Part shown: piece after piece, positions 1 through 13,777 of the stretch
Position numbering within the stretch: the first letter of the stretch is position 1
How the letters are laid out: the number at the start of each line of letters is the position of its first letter
NCBI GenBank assembly: GCA_905221605.1
Contig: CAJNDS010000200.1
Location: forward strand, 62,001-126,000
Direction: 5' to 3'
Length of the DNA: 64,000 nucleotides
From: Symbiodinium natans
Lineage: Eukaryota > Sar > Dinophyceae > Suessiales > Symbiodiniaceae
Notes under the pieces: model-generated
Database searches by the model: none
Told to the model about the DNA's origin: nothing
What the model saw: the letters and a program-made list of their open reading frames with translations, nothing else
Program-made: the position numbers and the translations under genes

Positions 1-1470
1 GGGCAAAGGACTCATCGGTTCGTTTTGTTGTTGGGTTCGGGGTGGGAAAGTCAGTCGGGGCGGGAAGTCGTTCGGGGCGGGAAGTCAGCCGCGCGTTTTG
101 AGGGAATGTAAATGCAGCGACTTCCCATACTATACAAAAAAGGACGTAGACTTGCAGAAACTCCTTCAAACCCAGTACAGATATATCCGCATCCCCTTGA
201 ACACTTACTAAATCTTATGGTTTGAGGAATGTCCGTTGTGTATTCTTTGGTAACTTCAAAAATGTAAGAGGTATGATGTTGGTGGCTGTCCTGTTTCTTG
301 AATTTCCACAGGAGACGAGCCCTACAAACAAGCATTTCCTGAGGAACCAGCCCAGCAGCGCTACAAACAATGAATTGATTCTATCGAGTTGTCTTAAAAG
401 AACGTGTACTGAAGAAGACTTACTTCCTTTGGTTCCTTTGGTCAGGTCTCCAAATGCCAAAGCATTGAGGACCCTGAGAGAAGATTTTATAATGTTCTCC
501 TAGTCTCAACCATGCAAAGTCTCAACTTTTTTCCCGAGGAGACTTTCGAGGTGCGTGGGATTTGGGTCGATATTCGGAGCTACAATGCTGTGTTCGGATG
601 CGAGTGCAAGGCCCATAGAAACCAATAAAACCAAAGGCAAATAAAGCGCGATACCCCCCACTCAAGAAAAAACTAAAACCACAAAGCATCTAAAAAACAA
701 CATTGTTGCAGGACACTTGGGACAACCGGGATACCGAAACCAAAAACAGAATTGCATCGTTTTGGGCAATGGTTTTCGTTTGGTTTTGTTTTCTTGGTTT
801 CGCTGTCCCCCCTCTCTCGAAAGAGTCCAGCACAACTGTTTTTTCGGCTTATTGTAATTTGTTGGTACTGTCTTTGGGGTTGTTGCATTTTTGGTTTGAT
901 TGTGAAAACCCTCAAAGCGCAGCCGCTGAAAAAACGCCCCCGAAGTTGCTTTTGATATGCCTTTTCCCATCAGCTCTCCACGTCTTGCAGAGCCACCTTG
1001 CAATGCACTGGGCAAGTCGCCCAGTCACACTGGCTTATTGCAGCTCTCGCGGCAGAATGGCCAGCCAAGGATCCCGCTAGCGAAAGATGCTGCAGACACA
1101 TTCGGTGCACGGGAGGGATTCTTTGGTGGCAGCGCGCCTAAACTACTGTAGTGCTCAGCTCCCGAGACAAGGGGCCAGTAGGGGCCGAAAGAACATGATG
1201 CTGGCAAAGGCGAGTGTTTCTACTGCCACACATCCGACAAGGGCATGGGCGAGAACATGGCGCGTGCTTGCTGCAACTTGCGGACGGAGGTCTGCTGCTT
1301 GACAGGCTAGAAGATGCTAGCTTCGCTAGGTGCCCTTGGTCTTTGTCTTCGGGAGCTGCGGAAAAGGAGCTGGGCTCTGGGGCTTTTCCCCAGCCTGCCC
1401 GCCACGAACGCCCGCGCCACAGAGGCTCTTTTGAGCTCTGCGAGCAAGCGATCCATGCCGGTGCGACGCC

Positions 1471-4372
1471 TCAGTCCTTGCCCTTCAGGCTCTCCTTCAG
1501 CTCGTTGAGCTTGTCCTGCGGCTGCTTACATTGCGGTGCCTGTACTCGCCTCATACCCCAGCTACTTGCAGGCAAAGGCTCCTCGAGCTCCCAGACCTCC
1601 TCGTCGGTCAGCGTCTGCTTCTTCTTGCCGTCCTGTCGGTGTCAGATATACGAGTACCACCGATCTGTACCAGTGCCACTGCCGTCCGCATCTACAGACT
1701 GCGCTGGAGGCGCTTTGCGTCGGCTCCTTGATCTTCTTCTCAAGGTCCTTGATGGACTTCTTCTTGTCCTTCTCGGTCATGGTGACCTCGACAACTGCTC
1801 CAAACCGGCCTTTTCCTACAATGCTGGGGCTGGGGAACATGGTCAAGGCGTCAACGGATGGTCAAGGAATGTCAAGGATACTGTCCAGGGAGGGTCATTC
1901 TCTGGCTCCGCTTGCCAACCAGTTGCGCTCTTCTTGACCTCGATCTTGTTGCCCGCGCCGTCGAAGACCTCATCAGGGCCTCGGGGCAAGCGAATGCTGC
2001 TCCCAGCGCCGCCCGCACATCCCTGCAACGCCTACTCTCGGATCCCTGTACATATTCCGACCGGCCCTGTGGAGCAGTGGAGCTGTCCCTGTTCTGGGCC
2101 TTTGTTTGCGTTGTCGTCATCCTTGGAGTTGTCGATAGACTCGCCCTCGATGCGGAGGCGGCCTGCCCTCAGGCGTGCGAGGGGTTGGGGAGAAGATGGG
2201 AGAAGCGACACAGAAGAATCTTGAGGATTGTCCAACCGGCTGCTCCGAGGTGCTGCATGATCCACTTCTCCGTCGCCACGCTGTCGCAGAACTCCTGAAC
2301 TGAGAGCCATGGCAGAGCACAGGTCGCCTTGCCTTCAGCCCTCCACTACCCCCCCCCATCGCGTCGTCAATGCCGCCCCCTGAAGCGAAGCGCGGCCTTG
2401 TTGTGGGAGATGATGAGGACACCGCCCTTGTAGTCCTTGATTGCCAAGACCAAGGCACCTGACAAATCGAATGGGTAAAACATGGTATAACATGGTATAA
2501 CATTATGGCATCACGAAGTCACGCTAAAGAATGACACGCCCAGGGCAGGGCGGCTGTGACAAAGTGCAGGCGGGGGCACCCAGGCCGTCGCGGTCAAGGT
2601 AGTTGGTCGGCCTCGGGGGATCGTTGCACAGGGCATGCCACGTGATGCCGTTCCAAGGAAAGCAGTCTACGAGCATCTTGCCGCGTGGGCCGCATCCGTC
2701 TACAAGGCATCTGAGCGGCTCGTCAAGGATGAGAACGTGCGGGTTCTGCCACATGGCAGCCGCCAGGACGATCTTCACCTTCATTCCGCCACCTTGCAGG
2801 CAACAGCTTGTGCCGACAAGAGCCCATCTCAGCACCAGACATGTAGCGGCTAGCGGCTAGTGACTAGTGGCTAGCGAAACAGCGAAACTCTTACAGACTC
2901 TTGACACTTTTAGACTCATGACTCATGGGGGGCAAGGCACTGAGCTGGTTGATCTGCGTGTGGCTGGCGGACTCGGCATCGACGCCGAAGTCTGCCTGTC
3001 GAGGGCTTCTCTGCGATCTACGTGAGCTTCTGACATTTCTGGTCTTCTGAGCCACTTCTGGGTCCGTGGTGTGGGTACGTGTGCGTCCAGGGCGCCAGGT
3101 GCTTCTCCACGCCCGGCTGGGTGAGCTGCTTGGTCATCAGGCCCGCCATGGCGGCCTGACCTCGGAACCAGGTCCCCGCGCGTCGGCGCTGCAGTGAGTC
3201 TCCCTACCCCACTCCGACCCGTGCAACACGGGTGCGACTACAAGCACGACGACCTCATACGACCTCCGAGCCGAGCTGCGCTCATCCTCGCGCTGCACAA
3301 GCTTGATGTAGCCCATCTTCACCAGGGTGTCCTTCTCCACCCAGGTGTTGTTGTCCATGGACTTGAACTGCCACTTCACCTGGCATTGCAGACCATTGCA
3401 GGATGCGTATGTACTCAGGCTGCGGCCCTGCAGACTGGTGGTACACTTGGGCGGCATGGGCGGCCTCGTACTCGAAAGTCTTCTCCTTCTTCTTCTGACG
3501 TCGGTTGACAATGGCATCCGGGACCACGGCTCCAGCCTCGTCCTGCTTGGCCTTCCTGGGTGCAGGGGCGCGGGCTACTACGGCAGATCGCAGAAAAGAG
3601 GTGTGCTGAGGTATGCTCAGGTTTGGCGTGGCATGATACTGTATTAGGCGTGGCTCACGGATGATGCGGATGTGCTGGCGCATGCTGCTGCCGAGGGGCT
3701 TGGCGTCCTCCTTGGGGTCCGTGCAGCGGCGCACGTTGCCGGTGACGGAGTCGATGCACCACTTCTGGGCCCGGGCCTTCTCCTCGTCCACTGAGAGGTC
3801 CTCGGTCTTGAACTCGATGCTCTCGCGGTCATCGTTGCCCGCAAAGCGCCACATGATGTACTGCGTGGGGGTCTCCTGCATGTGCTTCTCCAAGTGGTGG
3901 AAGGCGTGCTGCGCCACGTAGGCCATTCGCAGGCCCTGGGCCTTCCAGATGGTGCCTTCCGTGGGAAGCTGCTCGCCCACCAGCACCTTGATGGCCGTGG
4001 ATTTGCCCGCACCGTTGGCGCCGATCACTGCCACTCGGCTCACCTGGGACACAGTCCTCGGCACGACGACAGGAGCTCCGAAGAGGGCATGAGGGGTACG
4101 GGAGTGACACGGGGAGTGATTTCTCAAAGCAACATGGAACGGAGGGGCCAATGCCAATGCTGCTCAAGGCTCAGGCTCACATCCATGATGGTGGGCTTGT
4201 CCTTGGTGGGGTACGTGAAGCTGACGTTGTTCATGCGCAGGATGACCTTGCTGCGGCTCTTCACGCCTTCCAGCGCGCCGGGCTCCGGGAACACGAAGCG
4301 CATGTTGTCGTTGCGGATCTCGAAGTACGACTTCTTCTCCGGGTACTTCTCCACGAACCTCTCAGGACACAT
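1471..4372 (-). other. eEF3 ABC domain 2, chromodomain insert and C-tail exons
   Basis: Begins [20 protein letters not shown] and Walker [21 protein letters not shown] (near 4.0 kb), inside one long exon that continues to about 3.65 kb. The chromodomain-like insert typical of eEF3 is split across exons: [13 protein letters not shown] (3.48 kb) joins [20 protein letters not shown] (3.35 kb). The signature region is [19 protein letters not shown] (2.75 kb). Walker B VLILDEP is separated by an intron from [11 protein letters not shown] (2.6 kb). The H-loop region is [15 protein letters not shown] (2.4 kb). The tail contains [15 protein letters not shown] (1.95 kb) and [18 protein letters not shown] (1.73 kb), like the basic ribosome-binding C-terminus of fungal eEF3. 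Confidence 0.9.
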
Positions 4373-5019
4373 CTGGCAACGACTGAGGCAGGAACACGGA
4401 ACACGTCCGCAAGCAAGCGCAAGCGAAGCTCCGGCCAAGGTGCTGGGTGAGGGTCTGGCCCTTCTCGCCCTTGAAGGTCTTGAGCTTGCGGTCCTGGAAG
4501 TCGATGATGTGAGTGCCTTGGCGATGCAACAACGCAACAATCAGAGCTGTGCAGAATTCAGGGGCCTTGCTCGCGATGAAGAGACCCAGAGTACATCAAA
4601 TTGCGGCACCGCACATTACCGGATGTGCAGTGTGTTCTTTGCACGGCCAGGATGCACATCTTGTCAAGGAAAGGGCTGAAGTGGGAGGTGCAGATGATGC
4701 TTCCATCGAAGGACTCGAGCCAGTCTTCCAGCCACCTCGTCTTCGAATGCGGCTCGACGTTGAAGCGTACAGATGAACATCGGAACGTGTGCTCAGCATC
4801 TGGTCTCATTGGCAGGTGACTGAATTAATGAAATGCGTGGCAGCGCGAAGAACTTCAGACTGCGCACCGCGTCACGCAGCAAATTTGCTTGTCAGTGCAC
4901 GGCGATGCTTGTCTACGTAAGACACACACACAGAGGCATAGAGACACAGAGACACAGAGACACAGAGGCACGGAGACACGGAGACACGGAGACACGGAGA
5001 CACGGAGACACGGAGACAC

Positions 5020-5070
<51 letters not shown>

Positions 5071-8000
5071 CGCCCACCCTCCCTCCTTCCCACGCACGCA
5101 TGCACGATTCGCTCGACGAACCATTGGACATGGCACGCATTCCAAATTTCTCGACTTCGAGTGGGAACATCGTGAATGACACTATTGCAGTATGTGCCGA
5201 ATGCCCGTCTACGCGAGATGCTCGTCTACGTGAGAATGGGTATTGGCAGTCGAGGCACTTGATGTTGTCAACGTCAAGATGTCCGGTCGGCTCGTCCAGC
5301 ATGAGCACCTCTAGAATCAAACACCGAGCACAAGACAGAGCACAAGAGTCACAAGACGATGGAGGGAGAGGAAGGGAGGGAGGGAACGAGAAACTCTGCT
5401 CATTCATCTCTCCTCGGAAAGCGACAAATGCGACAGAAACTGCAACCCCCAAACTCATCCAAAATCCACACCCGCAGTGAGGGAGCCAGGCACGTCGGCG
5501 TTCATCAGCTGCGCAGCGCACAGTTGCATCTTCATCTTCCAACCGCCGGAGTAGGAGGTCACCGGCCTCATCAGCTGCAGAGCTATCATGGGGGGAATCA
5601 TGGCGGCAGGGGCATCGCTTGGAAATTGGAAGATCCTGGAAACTTTCCGGCGCTGCGGCCCGAGGCGCAGCTCCAGATTGGCGGCACGGTCGGGGCCGCC
5701 AGGGTAGCCGAAGCCGATGGACTTCATCAGCTCCTTGACCTCAACATCGCGCATGGATGGGAAGCAGGTGCCGGCTGCTTCAGAACTGCAGACAGGATGC
5801 CGTTTCCTCCTTCACAGGCGGGTCCAGCTTGTAGATGTCGTTGCCTGAAGGTGGCATGGTTCAGTGGTGCAGCACAGTTGGCGCACCATGTCCCGACCAC
5901 TTCAGACGCGTTGCAGGTGTGGACGACCCACCACCATCCGGGCTTGTCCACCGAAAGGATGGGGAAACCTGGAGAAGAGCAAGGCATTTCCAGATGCTTC
6001 GAGGCTTGCCTCTTTAACAATCCATCCGCACCCTTCGCACAGGATGCTCGGCTCCCAGCCATCGTCCTGCACTCCCACCTCCTCATCTTCGATCCTTGGC
6101 AGAGGCACAGACCCGACTGGAAAAGCAGCCCCGAGCCACAGTGCCTTCTTCAACTTCCGCAGCAGAGAGGGAAAGACAGAGAGAGAGCGAGAGAGAGGGA
6201 GAGAGAAAAACACATAGACACAGCGAGAAAGTAAAACGAACATCTAGCCGTCGCTGCCAAGGCTCTCGTGCTCAACGAAGACGCTCTTGAGCTCGTCTCG
6301 CTTGGGGAAGCCCTCGCAGCTTATCGCAGCTTACGGACTCACAGCTTGAAGCTCTGGGCCAGTGGGAGCTTGTGCCCTTGAAAGAAAGCGAAACAAGGAG
6401 ACGGGCTCCCTGCGTCACCCTGCCTCCAGCTGCTCGTTGGCGATGGCACGCATGAGCGTCGTCTTGCCGCACTGGTTGGGTCCAAGGAGGCCATAGAAGC
6501 GGTTGCGCTTCAGATGCATCTTGGCGTCGCGCAGCAAGGTGAGCGTGCCGTAGGCCAGGGAGAAGGCTCCCTTGTACAGGTCAACGCCCTCGGTGTCCTC
6601 CTCCTCGACCTCTTCCTTGGGCTTGGCGGCGATTTCCATCTTGGCACGCAGCGCCTCGGTGATGGAGTCGAAAGGTGCCAGGTAGCCGACGTCCTTCTTC
6701 CACAGGTCCTCATCGAAGACCCGCATGTTGGCGGCGCACGCGGCCAGGGCGGAAACATGCGTCAGCTCGTCTTCGAAGGCCTCTCCGGAGCCTGCATTGC
6801 CACCCAGCGCTGCGGACACCTGCTTCTTGGCATCCTCAAGCTTCATCTGCTGCAGAGACTCGGCACCTCGGCCACAAGTGACACTACAAGAGGATACAAG
6901 AGCCAAGCGATGGCAAGCATCAGCACGAGCTGCACCAGCCTTCTCCGGCGGCCTTCTGCAAGGTCTTGTAGGCCTTCTCGGCGACGCCTGCCAGACTTGG
7001 AATGGAGGCTTGCCAGGCTTGCATCATCTTACATCAACTTTGACGTACTTATACAGTAGCCCTCCGTCCCACGTTGCCCCACTCCATCCCACTCCTTTGC
7101 GGCAAAGGTCAGCAAAGGAATAGCCATTGCAAAGATAGAAACGACGGGCTCGGGATACGCTGGGCCCCCTTGAAAGCCGAGAAGAGGCCTCGTGCTTCTG
7201 GGTCGGAGATCTTCTGTGTGGCGCTCTTGACCAAAGGATCCAACTTCGGCATCAAAGGAAGCACCTCCGAAAACAAAACGGATCATGCGATGCAGTTTGC
7301 ACCCAATCTGCACTCAATCTGCACCCAATCTGCACCCATCTGCCCGTGCTCGCGGCTACTCTCGGCCTCTGCAGGGTCCTCGACGAGCTTGCACATGTTG
7401 TCCACGATCTGGCAGCACGTGCGCTTCACCTGCAGAGCCAAAGGCAAGGCCGAGAGAGAAGATCGCCGCTGCTGGGACGGCCTCCTCGTTCTTGTCGTTC
7501 AGGCCGCGCGTCAGCACGGGCATGGTGACCTCGGAGGTACATCGCGGAGAGCGCCATAGAGAGCGCCACGGAGGGAGCGAGTGCGGAAACTTGATTGAAG
7601 GCGGCACGGCGTCAGTCTCTAGACGTCTCCGGAAATTCCTCTGGGCTCCCGGCTGCCAGAGCCGGGGCCTCCACATTCTGCACGAAGATGCCTTGGGGGC
7701 CAGGCCGGCTTCGGCTCAGTTTGTGCTGGCTGCCATCAGCATTCGTCGGCACGACTTGGTGATCCAAGGATATTCAAGGAGCATCCGGCCAGCTTCTCCA
7801 CGCAGGCGTGGGTCTTGTCAATAGAAGAGGCAGCATCGACCACGGCTGGGAGGAAGGGCTCCAAGTCCTGAGGCGCACTGAGGGAGAGCATCTCAAGCAC
7901 TTTCACGCATGCCTCCGTCCGCAAGCGCAAGAAGTTGGTGGCCTTGTTTCCCGTGCATCCGCAGATGGCCGTCATGCACTCCAGCGCCGCTGTCTTCACC

Positions 8001-10088
8001 TGCATGCCAACAAAACAGGACATGCGGGCAGCATGGCTTGGCTCTGGCCTCCTTCTTGATGTCGCAGGTCAGGTCAGCCACGGGAGCAACTAGGTTCACC
8101 AGCAGGTAGCCTCGGAGAGCGGCAGATCCCGCGCAGTCCAGTATATGTAAACTCTCCTACATACATGTATTTCTGTAGTTGTATCTGGGGCAAGATATCT
8201 CTGCCTTTCTCTGCCTTTCTCTGTGCGCTATTCTCCCGCCAATCCTAGATGCGACGAGTGGCCCACGGCGCGAGGAGCTTTGCCAGCCAGGGCGGAGATG
8301 ATTTGCAGAGTGGCTTCCTTCTGGGTGGGCTTTGCCTGTACCGGGCAATGACGCCAGCTTGGTGCTGCGATGTGATGTGCTGCGTGAATCTTGAATGTTG
8401 GGGAACCATTTTGGGATTCACGCCTTCACGGCCAGCCCGTTCAGGAAGGAGGGCAGCAGGAGCTCGACGGCAAATGGGGAGACCATCTCCATGATGGCCT
8501 CAAAAGGTCACAGGGAAGCAGCCAGGGCAGCTCCCGTTGCAAGAAGAGACGAAGGCATCGGCCTTGCTGGTGGCGACAGCGGCATCCTTCACGTTCTTGG
8601 ACTTGTCGTTCGAAGCCTGCAGGGCTCTGTGCAGTATGTGCATTGAAACTCCCACTCGCTGTTTGGCAGCTCAGGCAGTCGGGCACGCCGTGGCATGAAT
8701 GGCGCGACTGTCGCACAGTCCTCCAGGATCTTGGGGAAAGCGGCCACCAAGAAGGGTTCGGCCGGGCGCCCCTTGTCCTGCCAAATCCGCGGCAGTACAG
8801 TATGCGGAGAAGTGTTTTGGGACACCTGTAATATCCTACGCAAGTCACGAGCCGCGCCCGGGCCTTCGCGATTGCGGCCAGACCTTCCAGGGCGGACTGT
8901 CCTGCCGCCTGGCATCAACTGTCGGACTTCACATGACTTCACAATGGGTGTGATGTCTGCAAACACAAGAACGCATGCACACAAGATCCCACCATGGAAT
9001 CCCCCCCCCCCCCCCCCCGCCATCCACGCCTGCCCCCCCACGCCAAATCCCCCACACCCACCCAGGACCCGTCCAACCCCCAAACCTCCCCAACCCCTCT
9101 CCACAAAGAGGGGAATGAATGGCAGCTAAAGGGACACTCGCACGCGAACTGCAATGGCAGCCGCTCTGCTCAGCGGGGTAAGGCTTTCCGATACAATATG
9201 TGTATTGCCCCTCGCCTTCGATATCCCGGACGGTACCTTCAACAAACCATCAGTTCCATGTTGGACAGATTTTGTAAATTCATCGACGAAAAGTTAAACA
9301 ACTTAGTTCGTCGACACAAGTTCCCACTGCCTAAATTGATTGAACATAAAGAGCACATGTTGTGCGTGATAGTTTGTGTTAGCTGTTAGCATGTCCATCT
9401 TTAGCCGACCATTTGCCGACGGATCAAATAACGACGGGCCAGTAAAAACCACAAAAGCCCAGCGTGGCCTAAAAGCAATGACAATCGTGGCTTCCCTGCC
9501 TCTACCAACAATTCCGACTTCAGCCAGCAATAAAATGGCAGGAAAAACACAAAGAAGTGACCCTGTTTGGACTTCTGAGCTTTTTGTTTTGCATCGGCCC
9601 TGCCAACTCTTTCGTCGGCTGCGGGTCGAAAATGTTGGCTGGGTCAGACAAAATGACGATTCTGCGGGTGCTCCAAGGCTTCCCAGTAGCTGTCCTTCAT
9701 TGTCCCAATAGCTGTCCGTCGTTGTTCGCAAGCAGGCTTCCCAATAGCCGGAATTACTTTAATCGCTTGCAAGCAAGGGTTCTAGCAGCCGTCCTTGTCA
9801 TAGGATGAAAGAGGGAAAGAGACATAGAGAGAGAGAGAGAGAGAGAGTGAGAGAGAAGGATACATACACATATGTATATATGTGTGTGTACATATGCATA
9901 CCGAATGGTACGGTGCACCCTCCCACCACAACCCCATACACCTATCCTTTTTTACCTTGGCAACCCTGTGCCTAAACGGAGGCTTTCGGGTCGGGGGGCT
10001 GCAGCACTGTGTCACCGCGACATGGAACGGCCTTGTCGGCGATCTTGGCCACAAGGCCCTCGACCTCTGCCTTCAGCTCCGCGGCCAT
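1471..10088 (-). CDS. Translation elongation factor 3 (eEF3), multi-exon
   Basis: eEF3 is a ribosome-bound ATPase that helps release tRNA from the E site during elongation; it is known from fungi and several algal and protist groups. The gene is read right to left. The start ATG (10086-10088) opens [24 protein letters not shown]-repeat exons follow, for example [17 protein letters not shown] near 8.7 kb, [16 protein letters not shown] near 8.0 kb and [13 protein letters not shown] near 7.4 kb. Then come ABC domain 1, ABC domain 2 with a chromodomain-like insert, and a lysine-rich tail ending [12 protein letters not shown] with TGA at 1471-1473. About 30 exons are implied, several with clear AG acceptors. 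The region between exon 1 and about 8.9 kb is not resolved, so some N-terminal exons are unassigned. Domain order and motifs match full-length eEF3 (about 1,050 residues). The 336-residue plus-strand ORF at 1214-2224 is a shadow of this gene. Confidence 0.93.
4440..6870 (-). other. eEF3 ABC domain 1 exons
   Basis: First nucleotide-binding domain of the eEF3 gene. The Walker A region reads [20 protein letters not shown] (near 6.45 kb). The next exon, [14 protein letters not shown] (near 6.3 kb), matches the eEF3 segment after Walker A. The ABC signature region is [11 protein letters not shown] (near 5.55 kb). Walker B reads [16 protein letters not shown] (near 5.28 kb). The H-loop region is [16 protein letters not shown] (near 4.7 kb). 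The domain closes with [19 protein letters not shown] (near 4.47 kb), the eEF3 linker. An AGACACGG/CA microsatellite at 4925-5066 sits in an intron inside this domain. All catalytic motifs are present; glutamine in GPNQCGKTT, where most ABC proteins have glycine, is a mild oddity. Confidence 0.9.
4924..5066. repeat. AGACACGG and CA microsatellite
   Basis: A degenerate octamer array (AGACACAG/AGACACGG) passes into a (CA)n tract of about 45 nt, inside an intron of the eEF3 gene. It produces long Thr/His and Cys/Val open frames on both strands; these are not genes. Confidence 0.97.
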
Positions 10089-11717
10089 TGCTTCACGCGG
10101 AGGGCAAACACTCAGCTAATTCGCCAAGGGAGGCTCTGGAGGGGAAAATGGCTTGCAGCTTCCACGTGGGATCGCGAATCATGGTGATGGCACATCGTGG
10201 AACAAGCAACGGTGCCAACAGTTGCGGCAAAGCCCATGCACGAATCCGAGTCTAGTCAGTTTTTGTTCATGCGCTTTGCGCACCTTCTGTGCCTGGCCAA
10301 GGATTCCCCTTGCAGGGCAAGCCAGGAAAGCTATACAGACGTAGCTAACTAATAACTTGACAAACACACAGCGCGCTCCTTTCACAGCGTGCCATGTCCT
10401 CTTGTGTTGTCCACTGTGGGTGTCGGGCCGTGTGTGGAAGCATGTTGAAAAAGATGACATTAGAAGATTTTGCACTTGTAAGGGTGCGTCAGGCCCGCCA
10501 CGATTGTCCAGATGTCACAGGAGAGCGAGAGGCTGTTTTTTTGCAGCTTAACTCCGTCTGGACATGCAGTCGTCTATGCTACGCAGCACGAAAGACGAAC
10601 AAATTCAACAGCTCATGCGCAATGGTGGTGCCGCACAATCTTCTGCCCAACGTATCTCGGCGAGTCGCTCAGGATTTGACTGGAGGGTCATTCCTCCCAT
10701 TATTTAAGCGAGTACGCGATGACCCGGTCAGTGGACTGATCGGCGAAGCAGGGGAATACAGTTCGGTGTTTGCATGCATCTATAGTTGTCTAGCTGCAGC
10801 CATTGATAGTGCCGTTTTGCGTGCACATGACACAGATGATGGATAGTCCGCTGCTGCCTACGATGGCAAGGGAAGCATGGCCAGGGACCTCAACGAGGTT
10901 ATGCTTTACAGTGACAAAGTTCGCGGGCCCGGAGGATTAAGGCACGGAACCTCACTTGCTCGCTTTGTCAGCAAGTGGTCGGGAAGCGTCCGGCTCCTTG
11001 ACCTCCTGCGCCTTGAGCAATCCTCAGGTTGCAAGCGCTCCTCTCAGGGCTTCTCCCGGAGCCCTGGCCCGTGGATCGCAGTCCACCAAAGATGAGAGAC
11101 GTCACCATTAGATGATGCCGAGCGGCCCATCACCATAAAGGCAACCCTGAGCTGAGCCGGAGTCTCTCATGAACCACGATGGAAAACTTATAATCCCAGC
11201 AAGTTTAGGATGTAACATGGTTAAACCGCAAGCCCTCCCACACGCTGCCCCTAAGCTGTTCGGGAGCCGTCCTGGCGGCGAAGCTTGGCATGCCTTCTCT
11301 CACACGCTGTCCTGCTCATCTGCTGTTCTTTGCAGCAAAGATGCCCGTTCCCAGCGATTCCAGCAATCATCACCTGCAAAAGCAGAAGGATTCCAAGTGG
11401 GCGGTCGGCAAGCTGAGGATGAGGGTCAGTGGCCAGGCAAAAGCGCATCTTCGTCGATGGGTTTCATTTCACTAGGCCACTGGGCAGCACAACGCAGTAG
11501 GAACACATATTCCCAGGGTCTTCCTGTGTGTATACACCTGCTCTAATCCTGTTGGGCTCTTTGCACGGAAAGGTCACCCAAACGGGACTGTCGAACAACA
11601 CTCAGATGCAGTTATTGAAGCAGAACTCAGGACATCCGGATGCAACTGCACAGCCCGAGGTGAGTTGTCACGCTTGCTGATTTCTTCGGCTTGCTTGATG
11701 AACTGTCCTCCTCTTAC
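10089..11717. other. Sequence upstream of eEF3, no confident gene
   Basis: No promoter motif can be recognised; dinoflagellate promoters are poorly defined. Two minus-strand stretches could be exons of the next gene: SCDIWTIVAGLTHPYKCK near 10.5 kb, and DDCWNRWERASLLQRTADEQ near 11.37 kb, which starts at a CAG after a pyrimidine tract and ends at GT. RDNSPRAVQLHPDVLSSAS near 11.63 kb is a third possibility. None has a recognised homologue. Confidence 0.35.
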
Positions 11718-13712
11718 CTGAGCCGTCCTTGTGGAAGCTGTGTGCCTACATCGTCAACGTAAACAGGCAGCCGAAAAGCGACAGAACCACCGGGCACCTC
11801 CCCCCAAGGCCGATGAGGCAGGAGTTCCATGCCCAGGTAGATGGACAGGAACATCAGCGCGACCTCCGACACTAAAGCATCATGAGGATTAATTAGGGTT
11901 TGAGACTGGATGCTTATTACCCACGCAGCTTTCGCACGTACACTCGGTGTGACCGGTTGCGGTGCGCCTGGCCCTCTCGGTTTTCCGGGTTTGTTGTGAA
12001 ATAGCGCTCTCTCCCTCTCTCTCTCTCTTCCTTCCTTCCTTCCTGCCTCCCTCTCTCTCTCTCTGTCTCTCTGTCTCTCTGTCTCTCTGTCTCTCTGTCT
12101 CTCTGTCTCTCTGTCTCTCTGTCTCTCTGTCTCTCTGTCTCTTCCTTCCTTCCTTCCTTCCACAGCACATAACCCCCGAGGGGGTCGTCCCAAGGGACGT
12201 GCTCCAGCGATCCAGTCGGTGGAAACTACTAGAATACAGGTTGGGGTTACATCACTTTCGACTGCCCCCCACTATACCTGCATTGTTACCGCCAGCAATC
12301 ACATAGGAACCCAACTTGGCCTTCTAAACAGACACATCCTCTACAAGGACACAGCTACCTACACCCTTAAATACCGCGTGAGGTTTGACCGGTTCCTTAC
12401 AGTATGCCAGCGTGGAAGTTGAGCGTGGACATGGAAACCCCCTCTGTTGTTCAGGGTAACTAGGGTCCACAGCTTGCCATGCTTTGGGTCTTAGTTGACA
12501 TCACGCGGGCTCCCTCCACTACTCAACTCGATTCCCAGGTTCCGTTCCCCTGGTGCGTGATTTGTTATGTTACAGCTGACTTCAGGGGGGATCGCCTTCC
12601 GGATTAATCAGGGTAACTGTGGTCCACAGCTTGCCATTCTTTGGTCCCTACTATGGTGCACACTCCCCCCAGCGACTTCTCTCCTGGTGAGCCAGCGTGG
12701 TGCCTTCCTCTCCCTCTGGGTTATTGTACTTGGGCATCAGGTTAAGGGTCATGGCGAGGTGGCACTTGGGTGATTCGCCTCCCTTCTCAGGAGCGAGGAT
12801 TCTGTACATGCTCCTGCGACTGGGCTTTGATGGGGTAAGGGTGGTCCACAGCTTGCACTGCTTTGGGCTTCGGGTTCACCCGTCCCCTCTTTGCCCCTAT
12901 TATTATATTACGGGCGTACATTAAATAAGCTCGCGCATTTAAAGCCCGTATTATAATAATGGGGAAAAGACCCTAGACTTGGAGATGGACTCATGAAAAG
13001 ACGAGTGTTACTTCGTTCGCATCTTTTAATAGTATTCGTGCGTACGCTTCACTCCCTTACAATACTATTAAATTATGCTCTCTTCGTAGTTCTATTAATG
13101 ATGGGGTCCCGAGGGTGGGTTATTCACTCAGTTCATGCACTTAGTGCAGGATGGTAGTACGTGAGTCTCTCTCTCTCTCTCTCCTGCACGCATAGCCCCC
13201 CCCGAAGGGAAGGCTGCCCCAAAGGGCGCGCGAAGTCCACTGGTCAGTTTGTTTGGAAGGGCCACGGTTTTCACGGCCCCTCTCAAATCGCGAGGCATGT
13301 GGCTTCTCCCGGAAATCAACAAGTCACGTGAAATAACCCCCCATGCGAAGATTCCCCCCTTAGTTGCGGCCCTCGGGTTCCCCCACTCTGTTCAGCCTCA
13401 GCGATGTTCTCTACTTTGCTACTGGTACTTGCCAGGCCGAGGGTTGCGGCTTTCCTCATTATGGTTTGCGGAAACAGGACTCTCTGTCTCTCTGTCTCTC
13501 TGTCTCTCTGTCTCTCTGTCTCTCTGTCTCTCTGTCTCTCTGTCTCTCTGTCTCTCTGTCTCTCTGTCTCTCTGTCTCTCTGTCTCTCTGTCTTCTTCTT
13601 CTTCGGGGCTTGAGGGGAGTCGCCCCCCCCCCCCCCCGGCGCGCTGAGCGCGCCCAGTCTGCAACGAGTCCATGTGAAACTGCATAGCGGAAACTGGCTC
13701 ACTGTCTCTCTG

Positions 13713-13777
<65 letters not shown>

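Noticed and set aside
1214-2224. 336-codon plus-strand ORF
   Set aside because: Runs antisense to the C-terminal exons and introns of eEF3, with no domain of its own.
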